Below, piece by piece: positions 47,635 to 60,400 of a DNA stretch of 64,000 nt; position 1 is the stretch's first letter, and every line of letters begins with the position of its first letter. The DNA comes from Isoetes taiwanensis (lineage: Eukaryota > Streptophyta > Lycopodiopsida > Isoetales > Isoetaceae), in the NCBI GenBank assembly GCA_021234155.1, contig JAJEKV010000031.1:17156094-17220093 (forward strand), read 5' to 3'. The position numbers and the translations under genes were made by a program. The notes below the pieces were generated by a model that did no database searches, was not told the origin of the DNA, and was given only the letters and a program-made list of their open reading frames with translations.

Positions 47635-49030
47635 ATTTTTTTTTGGAAGAACGTATAACTTATATTAACAACCCAAAAAAGTTACAAAAGTAATCATCAT
47701 CAGGTAATGTGAACACCATATACTGATCATAATAATCTATCCTTAATCTCCCAAAGTACTTGATATGGAGTAGAAAGAATGTTTTTAAACACCAGATGAC
47801 ACTATCTTTTCCAAATGATCCAGCAGGCAGGCCAACACTCGTGCAATATGAAATGTTAACTTCTTAAGTCCCGGTCAATATCCAGGGAGTGAATCAAGGA
47901 GAATATGATGACTGTTGAGATATTGTCACACAAGACAAAGCAATGTTCAATAATTTCATGCAACAACTTATATACAGGGCAGAATGGGCTCATTCGTAGC
48001 TTGCTGAGTGAACCTTCACATTTACTCTAATTGATCAATGAACAATCTGGCAAAGAAGCAACGAGTGTTTAGGAATAATATTTTTATCCCAAATGCATTT
48101 CCACATGCGATGGAGATGCTCCTCTTGCACCGTCAATGCCAGTGTGAAAAGATGGGGACAAGGGGGGAACAGACATCAGAAGTCTGTAGCAATGCTGAAC
48201 CAGATCCTTACCCATTGCAATATCTCAATTAATTTTCCAAATCCGCTTCTCTTCATGGTTAGGCATAAAAGGGATGTTGTCTGCAATAATTTCCCATATC
48301 CGGAAGTCATGTGCAGTCAAATGATACTTCTCACAAAAAGTTGGCCAAGTGAGAAGTCGTTCATCGTAACACTGCGTCTCAAGCATAGGAACACCACTGT
48401 CCTGCCATATCTTCTGTATTCTAGAGTACAAAGAGGCCGCAATCAGAAGATGGTCAAAAGAAAGCCATACAAAGGGGGAAAGAAGTTTGCATGCAATGCA
48501 ACAGACCAACAATGTTCACCAAGGGCTTCATGGTTTGCCAGGCATTTAAAAGACCTTTGAGAAAGGGAGATGCATGCAAAAATGGATTGAGAGGGGCAGA
48601 AGAGAGCCCGATAACCGATGTTTGATTGCTGGTTTGCGAAAAGCCACACAGTGCTGCAATGATTGAACAAGCATAATGCATTTCACATGATTGTACATGG
48701 CCCAATAGAATCATCTAAAGGAACTTAGAAAGAAGAACTTTATCATGAAGTTTGAGATCAAACATACCTAGGCCATTATGCTTTTGGGGCGGATGCACTT
48801 GCTCCACGCGATTTTTACAACTGCACCTATCTCATTGCCATCCCAATTAAAGTTCCGAATTAACACAATGATTTTTTTGAATTTTTGAGAAGGGACTAGC
48901 AACCCTCAAACCACATACACATGCGTACTATTAAGGACATTCTGAACAGAGCCAGCTTGTCCATCGTACCTACCAGAGCCAGGAAGCAAGAAATTCACTC
49001 TCATAGGCTACTCCTGGGACATAATTTGCC
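47635..49030 (-). mobile_element. 5'-truncated L1-type LINE fragment, minus strand
   Basis: Read on the minus strand from 49030 down: RT thumb region (KIAWSKCIRPKS near 48810), linker (YACSIIAALCGFSQTSNQT near 48650; LTWPTFCEKYHLTAHDFRIW near 48330) and a degenerate zinc-binding domain (IIEHCFVLCDN near 47930). The plus-strand T run at 47635-47643 is its poly(A) tail. Several stops and frame changes break it. Confidence 0.75.
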
Positions 49031-49639
49031 TAAGTAACATGCTTTTCTTTTTGAAACACATTCTTCAAGCGCAGCTTTGCAATAAAGCTACACTCAGAGA
49101 ATCGTCCCTCACAATCCAAAGAGTGGAGTACAAATTTGCCAAACGCTTCCTTGCAGCGATTACAAACATCGCCTGCATTATTTTTCATGGGCTGCTTCAT
49201 CTTGTACACTCTCTTTCAAATGAGCCTCCCTTCAAAGAGACATATCGACCACAAACTAACGCTAGTTAATCAAAATTGCAAGCCAAATATAACTCTGAGA
49301 GAGAGGTATAATCTCTCATCTGCTCCATGGCGACCACAACTTTCACAAAGCATCCGCTTGAATAGTAACGAACCGTAAAGTACATCTAGTCCACGTTCTG
49401 CTTCCATATTGAATACAGTGCTGACACGGTGGCATATTTTGTAAAGTTGTTGGTATTTAACTTTTAATCAGAAACTCTAGTAACAATTTTTTAAGGTTGA
49501 GTAAAATTCTACATAATGAAAAATAAAACATACAGAATCAATAGTAACGAAATTAAAATCAATAGTAAAAACTTGAGAATGCAAGTAAAAAGTTTTATAA
49601 CCTTAAAAGGTTTTACAGTGAGAAAACAAACATCAAAAG

Positions 49640-51010
49640 AAGTTTTTAACTTCCATTTCCACTGATTTTCTTCACAATTTCAGACACATCCAGAGAAGTA
49701 CCACTAGCTACAATGATACAGTTGTTGAACGTACCACCTGAAATACGAGTTGATCCAAATTCAACATTCAAATTGAATGCCTTCCTCAATCTCTCATTCT
49801 GCCCAGCAATCTCTTCTAGTGAAACCGTGTCAAAGAAAGGGTCATCCAGTTCACTCAATCTTTGCATCACATTCAATCTTTGCATCTTCCAAACTCTTGA
49901 CTATTCCAACCTTAAGCACAATACCTGATACAAAGAACATAATTAAAGAACTTGAAGAAAACAATCTTAAACAAACAAAAAATTGAATCTAAATTACATG
50001 TTGAGGAGTCAATTGAAGGAGCTTGAAAACCTTGAACTTCAACAGAAGCAGAATTCTAAATTGCATCATATGCATTCAGTTCATCATTATAAACATCATT
50101 GAACATTCTGCGAGACCCATTTGGATTAAATGGCTATCCAACTATTGACATAGCAGCCTTCGATTTCAATTCCCTAGTCTTGTCATGCCTTGCAAAAAAA
50201 CAAGATAATATTAGAAACTAAATAACAACAAACTAACTAGAAAATAAATTAAATAATATCTTACCTTTTATATGCTTCAGGAGTCCTATGTCCAGTCACG
50301 GTCATCACAACATCGATGGGCACATACGTTAACTCTTGGTAATCTAGACACTACAGAATTCCTGCCTGATTTTCCAGAGAACTTATCCTCAACTCCAATA
50401 GTAGCAAGCATGTACTTCATCCAAGACCCAAACACCCTTACAGACACTCTATGCTTCTTATTGTACCATACCTGCATAAACAAATAGTCAGAAACATAAA
50501 ATAAGAATACAAATATAAAAAACTTACATGTGGTTTTGGAGAATTGATACACTGCATAAAATAGAACCTTGAAGCTTCCTCACTTGCCTCACAAGTTGGA
50601 AGATGCCCCACAAGACACTTAAACATGAGAACAACATCGTCTTCAAAGCATTGGACAGGCAATTTGAATGCTTCTTCTTGAAATCTTTCCATTGAAACAT
50701 TATAATTCTTACTAGTGCGCTCATTATATTCAAGGCATTCCTTACAATCAACACATAAGACCTGGAAATTAGAAATCAAATCTTTTTCAGCACGAATGTT
50801 CTCCTTATTACTATCAGCATCAGGAAGAAACAACCCTGGCATCTTATCCACATCCTTCTCATAATCTCTCATCTCCTCCTCCCCGAATTCTTTCCACATA
50901 TCAACCTCGAAATGCCCTTCATTATCTTCGTCTTCTAGATCAAGACTAATCTCTGCATTTCCTATTGCCTGACTAATATTCAGGACAAAAGGAGATGCTC
51001 CACGATCACT
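49640..51010 (-). pseudogene. KIAA1958/Crypton-type tyrosine recombinase-like gene, broken
   Basis: Four minus-strand exon-like blocks. Block A (about 51000-50528) encodes an acidic region, then LCVDCKECLEYN, FEDDVVLMFKCLVGHLPTCE and RFYFMQCINSPKPH. Block B (50471-50265) follows a TTTATGCAG acceptor and reads VWYNKKHRVSVRVFGSWMKYM, FSGKSGRNSVVSRL and, after one frame change, VPIDVVMTVTGHRTPEAYK. Block C (about 50189-49999) continues RHDKTRELKSKAAMSIVG. Block D lies at 49925-49640. The SGR and TGHR motifs with a YKR-like end match the catalytic core of KIAA1958/Crypton-type recombinases. The usual HSGR reads KSGR and stops interrupt blocks C and D, so it is inactive. Confidence 0.6.
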
Positions 51011-51429
51011 TGTTCATGAATCAACTATACCAGACTGATACACAGTAAAAACTTCAAACAAAACATGAGAATAGAAACAAAAGAACACCAAAACGCCATA
51101 ATATGTTGCCATTACAACCTTACTAGGTGTAGAGTTCTCAAGAATCCGAAAAACAAAGTAAATGTGAGTAAAAATAGAAAAAAGACACTAAATAAGCATA
51201 AAAATAACAAATTACCTGCTGCATGTTGGATATTCTCGACAAAAACTACAGAAAACACAACCTACATCCAAAGGAACTCGCTGAAACTCGCTCAGACCTA
51301 CAGAACTCAAAAAATATGTTGAATCTACTTTCGAAATCAAGCATGCAAGCCATGATCTTGCATTTCTTACCTCTGAACCGCAAGAAGGAACCCTTAGACA
51401 AGCAGCGCCAGCAAGAAGCAAAAATAAGC

Positions 51430-51745
51430 AAGAAACTAGCAAGAAACTAAGGTGCTAGCTCCCCAAACTCTACAAGAACCTATGTCGCACCTCCCTAACA
51501 CAAGAAAAATAAAAAAATCAAGCTTCTTCTTCACTAGCGCCATCGCTAATCTGGCAGAACCTCCGGCATTGCAGAGAAAACCAAAACTAAGCAAGAAAAT
51601 ACGAAGATGAGGCGCTAAGTTGCCAAACTCTGCAATAACTTATGGCGCACCTCTCTAATTAACGAAAACCCAAAAATCTTGCTTCTACTGTGCCAGCGCC
51701 ATTGCTAATCCGGCAGAGCCTCCGGCATTGCAAGACGTAGAGAAA
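51430..51745. repeat. ~165-bp tandem duplication, diverged
   Basis: The stretch from AGCAAGAAACTA to CCTCCGGCATTGCA recurs about 165 bp later with roughly three quarters of positions alike (shared words: CAAACTCT, CGCACCTC, CTCCGGCATTGCA). Confidence 0.75.
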
Positions 51746-51880
51746 AAGTGGCTCAAATACGAGCTGTCAATTTCTTTTATACCAAGGCTAATGTAGCAAT
51801 GACGTGGCAGGACGTTGCCTAGCTGTACTCTACGTTAAGGTAAAGCCCACTAAAAGGGCTTTCTCTTATACAGAATACTT

Positions 51881-52342
51881 CAATATCACAATCGGGTCGT
51901 TTTTTCTCATAGTGGTCCATTTTTGTGATGCCATGTGGCATAGGCCAGCAATCCAGAATAACAATCGGGTCAATTGATTCCGGATTACCTGTTGCACAGG
52001 TAACATTTTGCTTATCAGGCTTCTTTTCATCCTCAGATCCAGTTTTGTCCTCCCACAAAATAGGCTTGAATCTGGCAGAGAAGGCTTGAAGCTTTGCAAA
52101 ATACGCTTGAATCAGGCATAATAGGCATGGATCCAACAGAGAAGGCTTGAAACTGTGCAAAATAGGCTTGAATCCAGCAAAATAGGCATGAATCCGACAT
52201 CATAGGGTTGAACCAGATGTTCTTGAATCCGACAAAATAACCTTCAATCGGGCAAAATAGGCTTGCTTTTGCCAAAATAGACTTGAATAAGATGATCTTG
52301 AATCAGATTTCAGAAAAAAAAAACTCCCCGATTGTGATATTG
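51881..52342. mobile_element. Foldback element with internal ~20-bp repeats
   Basis: The left end CAATATCACAATCGGG (51881) and its reverse complement at the right end (to 52342) are inverted, each followed inward by a T/A run. Between 52050 and 52300 about ten degenerate copies of AAAATAGGCTTGAATCCGGC follow one another. A MITE or foldback element with an internal minisatellite is likely. The target duplication was not resolved. Confidence 0.65.
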
Positions 52343-52634
52343 TAAGAGAAGATATCGTCCAGTTTTTTCCGCTTAGTCGCTTCCTAGCTAACGCCACCGC
52401 AGCCTAAACCGGGAAAACTGCCCCGTTAGTCGACTCTTATACTTCTCCATAACAGTTGGCTCCCTTAGCATGCCCAGGAAAAAAAAACCGTCCCTGTCCT
52501 ATCACAAAAAGCCAAATCCCCACCTCTAATGGAAACCGTGAACCATCCTCTACACCCGAAGCAAAAATTTCTTGCATGCTTTTCTACAAAATATTTGGGA
52601 GTAAAGTTTCCTTCTACTATGTACTGAGACACAT

Positions 52635-53155
52635 CCATATGGCTACGAGTGATAGCAGGCTGGAAGGTACTATATGCAATGCAGGACAATAGTCATAGAG
52701 CAGAGCTATATGATTAAGCCCATCAGGTCGCGACCGCTCAAGGCCTTAGTGGAGCCTGTTCTTTTATACGGGTTCGAAGTATTGGACCCAGTGGTGTCCC
52801 TTGCTACCTGGAATGGCTTGGAGCAGGTGCAGAAAGCCTTCTTGGTACGGGCACTGGGGATGAAGTCCACAGCAAATTCCTTTGCAGGAGACGAGTTTCT
52901 TGCCTCTTCAGAGGGCGGCTCTTGATCGCCACATTGTCTATTTTCAGAAGGTGGTCAATATGGATGATGCTCGTCTCCCTGACCTAGCTTATATCATGGC
53001 AATGGGACCACAATGCCTCAAGGCCTGCTGGAGGAAAAAGAGAGCTCAATGGCTGGCTAGATTGAATGTGCAGGAGCACAGGTGCATACATGTGCAAATA
53101 GAGGCAGATCAGCATAGCTTGAGGCGATCTGCTGGTGGTGGTGCCACCGCTTAAA
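52635..53155 (+). mobile_element. LINE ORF2 C-terminal fragment (microsatellite-tail family)
   Basis: Across two frames the plus strand reads KALVEPVLLYGFEVLDPVVS, WNGLEQVQKAFLVRALGMK, then ETSFLPLQRAALDRHIVYFQ and MDDARLPDLAYIMAMGPQCL. The second half aligns with the start of the LINE at 3105-3955 (MDAQRL, GPQRLKRVW). It is the post-RT linker of the same family, truncated at both ends. Confidence 0.8.
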
Positions 53156-53771
53156 AAGCCCATATCTCCGCCCAAACCGCATTGCCCCAAGCAGCTATCC
53201 AATGTGGAAGCAAAATATCCGACATGCCGTAATCATCGATACTACCCGATTTGGCAAAGAAAAGATCCGCCGTAATGGTCCGCTATATATCCGGAGAAGC
53301 GCAACACGTAATCCCAGAAGCGCAACACAAATCGGCCAGATGAGAAAAACGGGAACGACCGTTTCGACTGCAGGTGTGTTTTTTTTTTCTAGTTTTTTTT
53401 TTCTCAAAACACTGCAATTTTTGCCCCCCGAAACACAAAATATGCTAAAACTTAGACGTGTCGTTATTAAATTTAAAAAGCATCTTGCCAATAAGAATTA
53501 CATGAGTTAGATAAGTGGTGGCATTTTGTAATGGTTCTCCACTACCTAGTGTTTGTTAGGGATCGCATTTGTATAAGACTACAAAATGCATCTTCAGTGG
53601 AAAAAATAAAAATATTCTACGTGGCACATCGTTTGCTCTGGAGTCACGTATGAAATGCCACATTGTTGCTAAACCCTTTCTAGAGCAAAATGGGCAATTG
53701 AGGTTTGAAAGCCCTAGGCTAGGTTTGGAAGTTGCCTGCCGGAATGTAGGTGCCGCTGCTGATTCTTCAAG

Positions 53772-56700
53772 ATGTCACATACTTACCGGACGCCATTTCT
53801 CTACCCATCTCCGCCCCTGTGTCTTAGCGTTATTCGGTCGCCCCCTTTAATAAAAGGAAGCACATGCAAGCATTTGAATTTGATTCCACAATGCAGTATT
53901 CATTTCGAGAATCTGAAGTCGAAATTGGAGTCAGGAGGTAAGGCCGGTGCTTTACAGATAGAGAGGTTCAGGGAAGGACTAACTGATAAAGGAAATCAAA
54001 TTTTTGGCTCTTTGAAGAGATGGTATGAGATTGTTAAAAGCGAGAAAGAGGAATGGGGTGTAGGATTTCAGCCAATTTTTAAAATTTGTGAAACTTCAGA
54101 GGGAATGCAAGTGAAAGTAGATGAAAATGAAGTTATGAGAAGGTGGCTTAAGGATCCTAAGGTGGCAAAAGAAAACTTGTTTAAGGCCAAAAAAATTGCA
54201 GCAGACATAAAGAATGGCGTGTTCCAACCTCCGCATGAAAGCAGTGTTTTTCGATTTGTAAAACAGCCAAAGAGCACAGAGAACAGAAACCAATTGGTTA
54301 CTATTGGCAAACCAATTGCAATTCTTCATCGGGCTCGTCCATTTCTCATAGGAACTCTTGTTCTCCTCCTAATTTATTCTGTCATAGACTATCTTGTATA
54401 TGCTGTGTTTTTGAAACCTTCTGAAGCAAAAGAGCAGAGAAGGGATGTTGAGTTAAGGGTATTAAGAGCTCAGCTGGATCAGCCATTAGTAGAAAAAGAA
54501 TTACAGGAGAATTTAGCAATTGATGATGTCAATTTGAGAATGAAGGTTAGGAAAATTAGACGGATGGCAGCAGAAGCTCGCATAGCAGAGGAGCAGGAGG
54601 AGGACAGCTCTGCAACACAAGATTGGCCCGCTCAGCTCAGAACTCTGGCCAATAAGCCAGCTAGTGTAAAGCATTCCGATGTTGTCTATGACCATGCAAA
54701 AGAGGCAATGAGGCAAAAAGAAGCAAACCAAGAACAAGACGAAAGTATATCCCACTTGGAATTAGATACACTGAGACTACAGACACTCTCCAATCAGCTG
54801 AAGGAAGTGCAGGCCTGTGGTAATACAAGAGCTGAGGATATACATGACGAAGATACAGATGAAAATGTAGGCTCTGATGCAGAGCCAGAACAAGTGAATG
54901 GACAAATAAAAAATGGTATACCAATTGGTTCTCTGAATTCTGGGATAAAACCTCGCATTATCACGTCATATGATGAAGCAGTGACACTCTTATCATCTGG
55001 TAAAAAACACAGCACGGATGTCACACCAAAGCCCAAAGAGGAATCTCGGCTTACCAAGAATAGAAACAAGGATGGGAGTCTTAAAGAGAAACCCCGACAA
55101 GAACATGGAATCACAAACACAGTGATGGCCAATGCTACTCAATCGAAAAGATCCGTCGACCACAATACCAACAATGTTGGCAATGTGTATTCTTCAGTAG
55201 GTTTATCTGAGGGAAATCAAGGATCATCAAAAGTGCATCCTGTTGAAAAGAATCCTGAACAAGAGGAGATGGATTGGATGAGGGATGATGTTCTTAGAGA
55301 AATTGTGTTTAAGATGAAAGCAAATGAGCAGGCTGGTCGAGATCCTTTTCATGGGCTGAATCAAGAGGAGAAATTGTTTTTCAAGGGTTTGGAGAGAAAG
55401 TATGAACGGGAAGGTGAAACAGTCAAGGCCTGGATAGATGAACGAGTACGAAAGTTGGATCTTGGGAAAGGTGATATTGCTTCTTGTTTTTTCATACTTT
55501 TAATGACACTCTAATAATCAATTTCTTGGTGTCCACGGTAAATATGCAGAGTAAAATGGTTTGCCTGTTTAAAATGGTTTGCCTGTTTTTTATGCCAGTA
55601 TTTACAAGCTGTTCTAAGTTTAGATTAGATGCCTGTGGAGTTTTGCTTACAGTTATTTCATATGTTTCCTAAGCAGGAGATAATATGTTCAAGCCACAAG
55701 CAACACCATTGAATGTGAAGCCCTCATTGAGAAGCAATGCAGGGAAGACACCAGCGCAGCCTCAGAAACAGCAGACATCCACAAGCAATAATAATGGCGA
55801 TGGTAATATTAGCAGAACGTCAGGAAATCCTCGGAGGCTTACAAAAAAGTGGACACCTGAACTTCAGAAGAAGTATGACATGTCGGATTCAGAGACGAGG
55901 TCTCTAATGGATAGAATGGGTAAAGATTTACGTGCCTGGGCAACAGATGAACAAATTAAGGAAGCGAAGGCATTGTTTTCAGCAGATATTAGCACGGAAG
56001 ACCGCAAGGAACTCCTTCGTAATTTTTTAAAGGCAATGAAGCCAGATCTGAAGGAAGATGGGAAGTCAATTAGGCAAGAACAGCTTTTTGATGATCAATA
56101 TCAACGTTCTGTCGAGAGAGTCAGCAAAATGAGTCGGGAAACATTAGCAAAGAAATATCAACAGTACAAGCCTCCCAAAGATGCCAAATTCTGGTGGTTT
56201 GAGCTTCAAGCCGTGCTGGTGAGTTTGTTTGATCTTTATTTATTTAAGGATTTAGCCATAGAGGTGGTAAAGAGGGAAAACTGTGGGTATCAAAGATAGG
56301 TTCTTGTTTTTCTTATGCATATGCATGTACACAGCTGGCCATGCCATTTGTTCATTCACTTCCTAGGAATTGCAGCAGCCTTAATATCGATAGGTCTGCA
56401 ATAAGTCTACTTCATTCTTAAATGTGAATGGAATTATACGAGGCAACGCAAACCCTTGCAGCAAGAGACACATATTTTAAGGACATACTAGACTCAGAAG
56501 AAGTATGCTTATTATGTAAACAAAATATACTTTGTTGTGGCACAATTGTCACAATTGTGCTTAGCCTCATTGTGATTTCAAATGCAGTGCATATCTTTTG
56601 AGATAGAAGATTCTGAAGGACGGCGCCAAGGTATCTACACTATAGACATGGCACAGAATGTGGAAGAAAAAGGGAGCCAGAGAAGTAAAGTTCATGCTAT

Positions 56701-57471
56701 TGCGTTTGAAGACCGAGCAGATGCACTGCACTTTGCTGATATATTGCATATTGAACACGAGAAACTCCCTGGAATTTTTAATATTGCAATTGTTCCATGC
56801 AAGCCAAAGGTGAGTTAACTTCATTGAAGGTTATTATTGATAAATTGATTTAGATTACATCCAACAGAAATATAATAGGATACTACCTCTGCTGCCTCAA
56901 ATGCCTTCTGCAATGAGATTAAACAATAAAAATGACGATCATCCCAGCTTGAATTGCATCTATAACATTAATTATATTACTTTTTATTAAATTTGTAAAT
57001 GTCTTTATGATATCTTCCTGATGTGTAATATAGATTAATGGCTTCTGCTGCTTCACAGAAATTAGCTCTGCACTATGCATTCTAGTGGTTTTGGAAGAAT
57101 CTGATGTGGTGTTCTCGCAGGTTCTGTGTGTTTGCAAGAATGTTATTTCTAAACATGCAGAGCAAGGCAGGGGGATTGCAATCCTGATATTTTAATGGGA
57201 TTTTTGTCTAATTTATTGATAAGTCTAGGAAAACACCAAATGTGCAAATTTTGATGACTAGAATTTGTATGCATTTCAGACATTGTATAATGAGGCAACA
57301 GCAAAAGGGATTGAGGTCATGGTTCTCAAGAAGCAGCAACTAAGACTTTATGCGGGACAACCACTGGAAGACGTTGAAGAAATGATACTTGGAATTTATA
57401 GAAAAAGCATTATTGAGCAGCATTCTATAGATATTGGTGGACTTCTAGATGACATTGAGCGGGATAGTTGA
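53772..57471 (+). CDS. EMB1703-like plastid protein
   Basis: Four exons, all in phase: 53772-55470, 55677-56218, 56588-56809, 57280-57471, giving 884 residues. Residues 1-45 are rich in S, P and T with few acids, as in a chloroplast transit peptide. A single membrane segment (FLIGTLVLLLIYSVIDYLVY) lies at 191-210, followed by a basic then acidic charged region. From ~497 come the family's signature EEMDWMRDDVLREIV, NEQAGRDPFHGL and FFKGLERK. Exon 2 holds LTKKWTPELQKKYDM, DRMGKDLRAW and FWWFELQAV. Exons 3-4 hold a FEIEDSEGRRQGIYTIDM, IAFEDRADALHFADIL region and GIEVMVLKK. Arabidopsis EMB1703 is needed for embryo development and is plastid-located; its biochemical role is not clear. The first ATG with a transit-like leader was chosen. 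No lesion was seen. Confidence 0.8.
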
Positions 57472-60400
57472 CTTTGTACATTGTATTATGCTATTACCAA
57501 TTTCAGTTTTATATTGCATGATATTAAAAGCTGGACGGTGAAGTGACTCGCAGAACATACGGCCACGTTTGCTGCAATATGCAGCATTTATTTGGGTTCA
57601 TGAACAAGGTATTAAAAAATGACAGTTACTATTTAGCTGAATGTAAAGCCTTTCTGATATTACCTTAACATTGTCACAGGTACCATTTCTCATGCATATA
57701 CAATACCACTGTTCTGTGTGTTAGAAAGCTTCAGATATTGCGGTAAGGCACAGGTGGACAGCATTTTGTGTCATTGCTAAAATGCATTTATGGAATCAGG
57801 AACATCAGCGATCTCTTTCCTGTGGCATAGAGAATGTGCAATATTGTCATCATATTGCAGATGGGTCTTTAATGTGAATATTTATTGCAAGAATATATCT
57901 TCTCGACTCTCTTGTTAATCTGCTGCTGGAAATCGCTATAGTTCATTATTCTGCGCTGAAATGTGTTGATGAGTTAAGTTGTGAGAGGAGGTGATAGCAT
58001 CATCAATGTGCATCTGACTGCTAGCCAACTATACAGACAAAAGCATGTGTTTGGGCTAGAATGGACTAGTCAAGGAGGCTCTGAGGATATTTAGAATCAT
58101 GCCAGAGCATGAGTTGTCTGGTGGACTGCTGTAGACGATGCCTGTGCATGGAAAGGGGTGTGGTGAAGCTATTGTTTTGTTTGTCAGAATTGCTAAAATA
58201 CGAAATAAGATAATCAACATAATTATTTTAATGTCGACATATATAAGGGCCTGCTCAAGGAGAGCGGGAAAGCATGAGAATGATAAAAGAACCAAGAAAA
58301 ACTTACTTACATATGATGCAAAGAGCTCACATGAATTATAGAGGTAATATCTGCTAAACTAGAATTTAAACTACTAGATCTCCAACGGATTTCTGATTTC
58401 TGATCATCCCATAATGTGGTATCAGGGATAGATGATATGGCAGGTCTTTATCTCATAATCTGTTCGAATTCCCTAACACAAGCCTGGAAGAGATGTCATG
58501 ATTACAGGATTTGCTTAGCAAGGATGCTTTACTATAATACTAGACAACACAAGAGCAAGAAATGAGGTCTTGATAAAACCACTTGTGAACCTCCTCAATG
58601 CTATGCTGGGGAAACGATGTTAAGCAAGGACAAGCAGGCACACGCTTCTGTTCTGAAGTATGGATTACAGAGAATCTGCATTTGTTCACGTGCATCCTTA
58701 TAATGAGTTTGGGGATGCCTGCCAGCAGATGCTTGGAATTTGATGCACATTTACTTGGAGGACGCAGAAGTAATGTTAGAATGGATTTTAGTATTATTAG
58801 CCTTAAAAATTGTCAATCGTATGGCATAAGTGATATGGAAGTTCGTAAAAATAGGTTAGTGATAAAGTGTATACGTGTATGATGTTTTTTCGTTTTTGTT
58901 TTCAGCTACCCAAATGTGAGTGCAATATTCCTTTGCAATTTAAGGCTGTCCATGTTGCAGCTGGATGGGATGTTTGTTCATAGGCATGCTCTTTGATTCC
59001 GTTGACGGCATGAAAATTCAATTCAAGTGGGTTGTTCGTTATCACCCAACCAGCACTTCATTCTCCTGATCCTCAAATTTTGAGAGGCACTGGTTTATGA
59101 ATTGATGATTGCTGCATAGGAAATTAAATGTTGGTTTATCTGCTATTGATGATTACACTTATAATTGAATATCCACAACATTTAGCTAGTTGTTATCTTG
59201 TCCTAATACACCTATTCTATATTCCTATCCATATAAAACGGCGCTGTCTCAACGGCTCTGAATTTGGCCGAGATCGCCTTTACTTGCCCTCTGCTACCTA
59301 TTGTCCAGATGCATGCCCATCCTGGACCGAATTTTACCGAGATTCTAATGTCCCTTCGCAATTCGATCGACGGCCAGATTTATTCATTCCGGTTGTCCTC
59401 CATCCTAAGTGGACCATCCGCATTTGTCTTCATCGCAGAGCAGGAAGAGGGTCATTTTATGATTTTAACGTGGTATTGATTGGTTTCGATAAGCTCGTGC
59501 ATCGCGGGCGTAGATTCTCCTTTTGCCTCTTTTTCTTACACTTCCTTCTGTTCTTTATCTACCCGGCTTTTCTATTCCGATGCGCGGTTCACCTTCGGTT
59601 GCGGTCAGGCGGTGGATGAAGACCGCCTGGATTTGGTGGATGTCCATGAAAATGCCGCAGTGCGGGGTTCTTCTACCACCTATTATCTCTTTGCCGCTTT
59701 TCCTTCCATGACCAGGTTCACACACACATTTCATTTGTCGAATCAAACTCTTTGAAAACGTTTTTCACGAAGAGCAAAGAAGTTATTCTTCCTGCATTAC
59801 CTCTTTTGATCGCCGATGGGCTTTCCTCAACAAATTTTCATGGCTTAAGAGTCCTTATATACCAATGAGGGCCTATGATTGTATCGTAAAGCGTAACAAC
59901 AAACCAGCTTCCATTATGATGATGAGACAAATCGCCATCAAACATATGATTATTCAACTAGCTCTAAGAAGAGTAACTAAGTCCCGAGAATGTGCCAGTG
60001 GTTTTGATAAAAAATGGCAGCGGGCGATGGATAACAAAATGCCGTGATGAAAACGATCGTAAACCTGATTATGACATCTGCCGCAAAATTGTTAGTATTG
60101 TTAGGGTTCTCAGGAAGCGCAAGCTAATGCTGTGCCGGTTTGCTGTTACAGGTGTTCCTGGTCGTGTTTACCTTGGATTTCTAAAGACTCTACACTACCC
60201 GCTTTCGTCGGATCCACCGTCATAGCAAATGAGATTTACTGCCTAAATCATCAGGCCATCCACCGACACCATTCTCAACAATGGATCGACAGGAAGGAAT
60301 GGATGGCCCGCTTGCCCCGCCTTCCTTCGAGACCGCCCTCGCCATGGAAGCGAAGCAAGCATAAGCACATGACATCAACAGAGTCACCGGCGTGACTACA

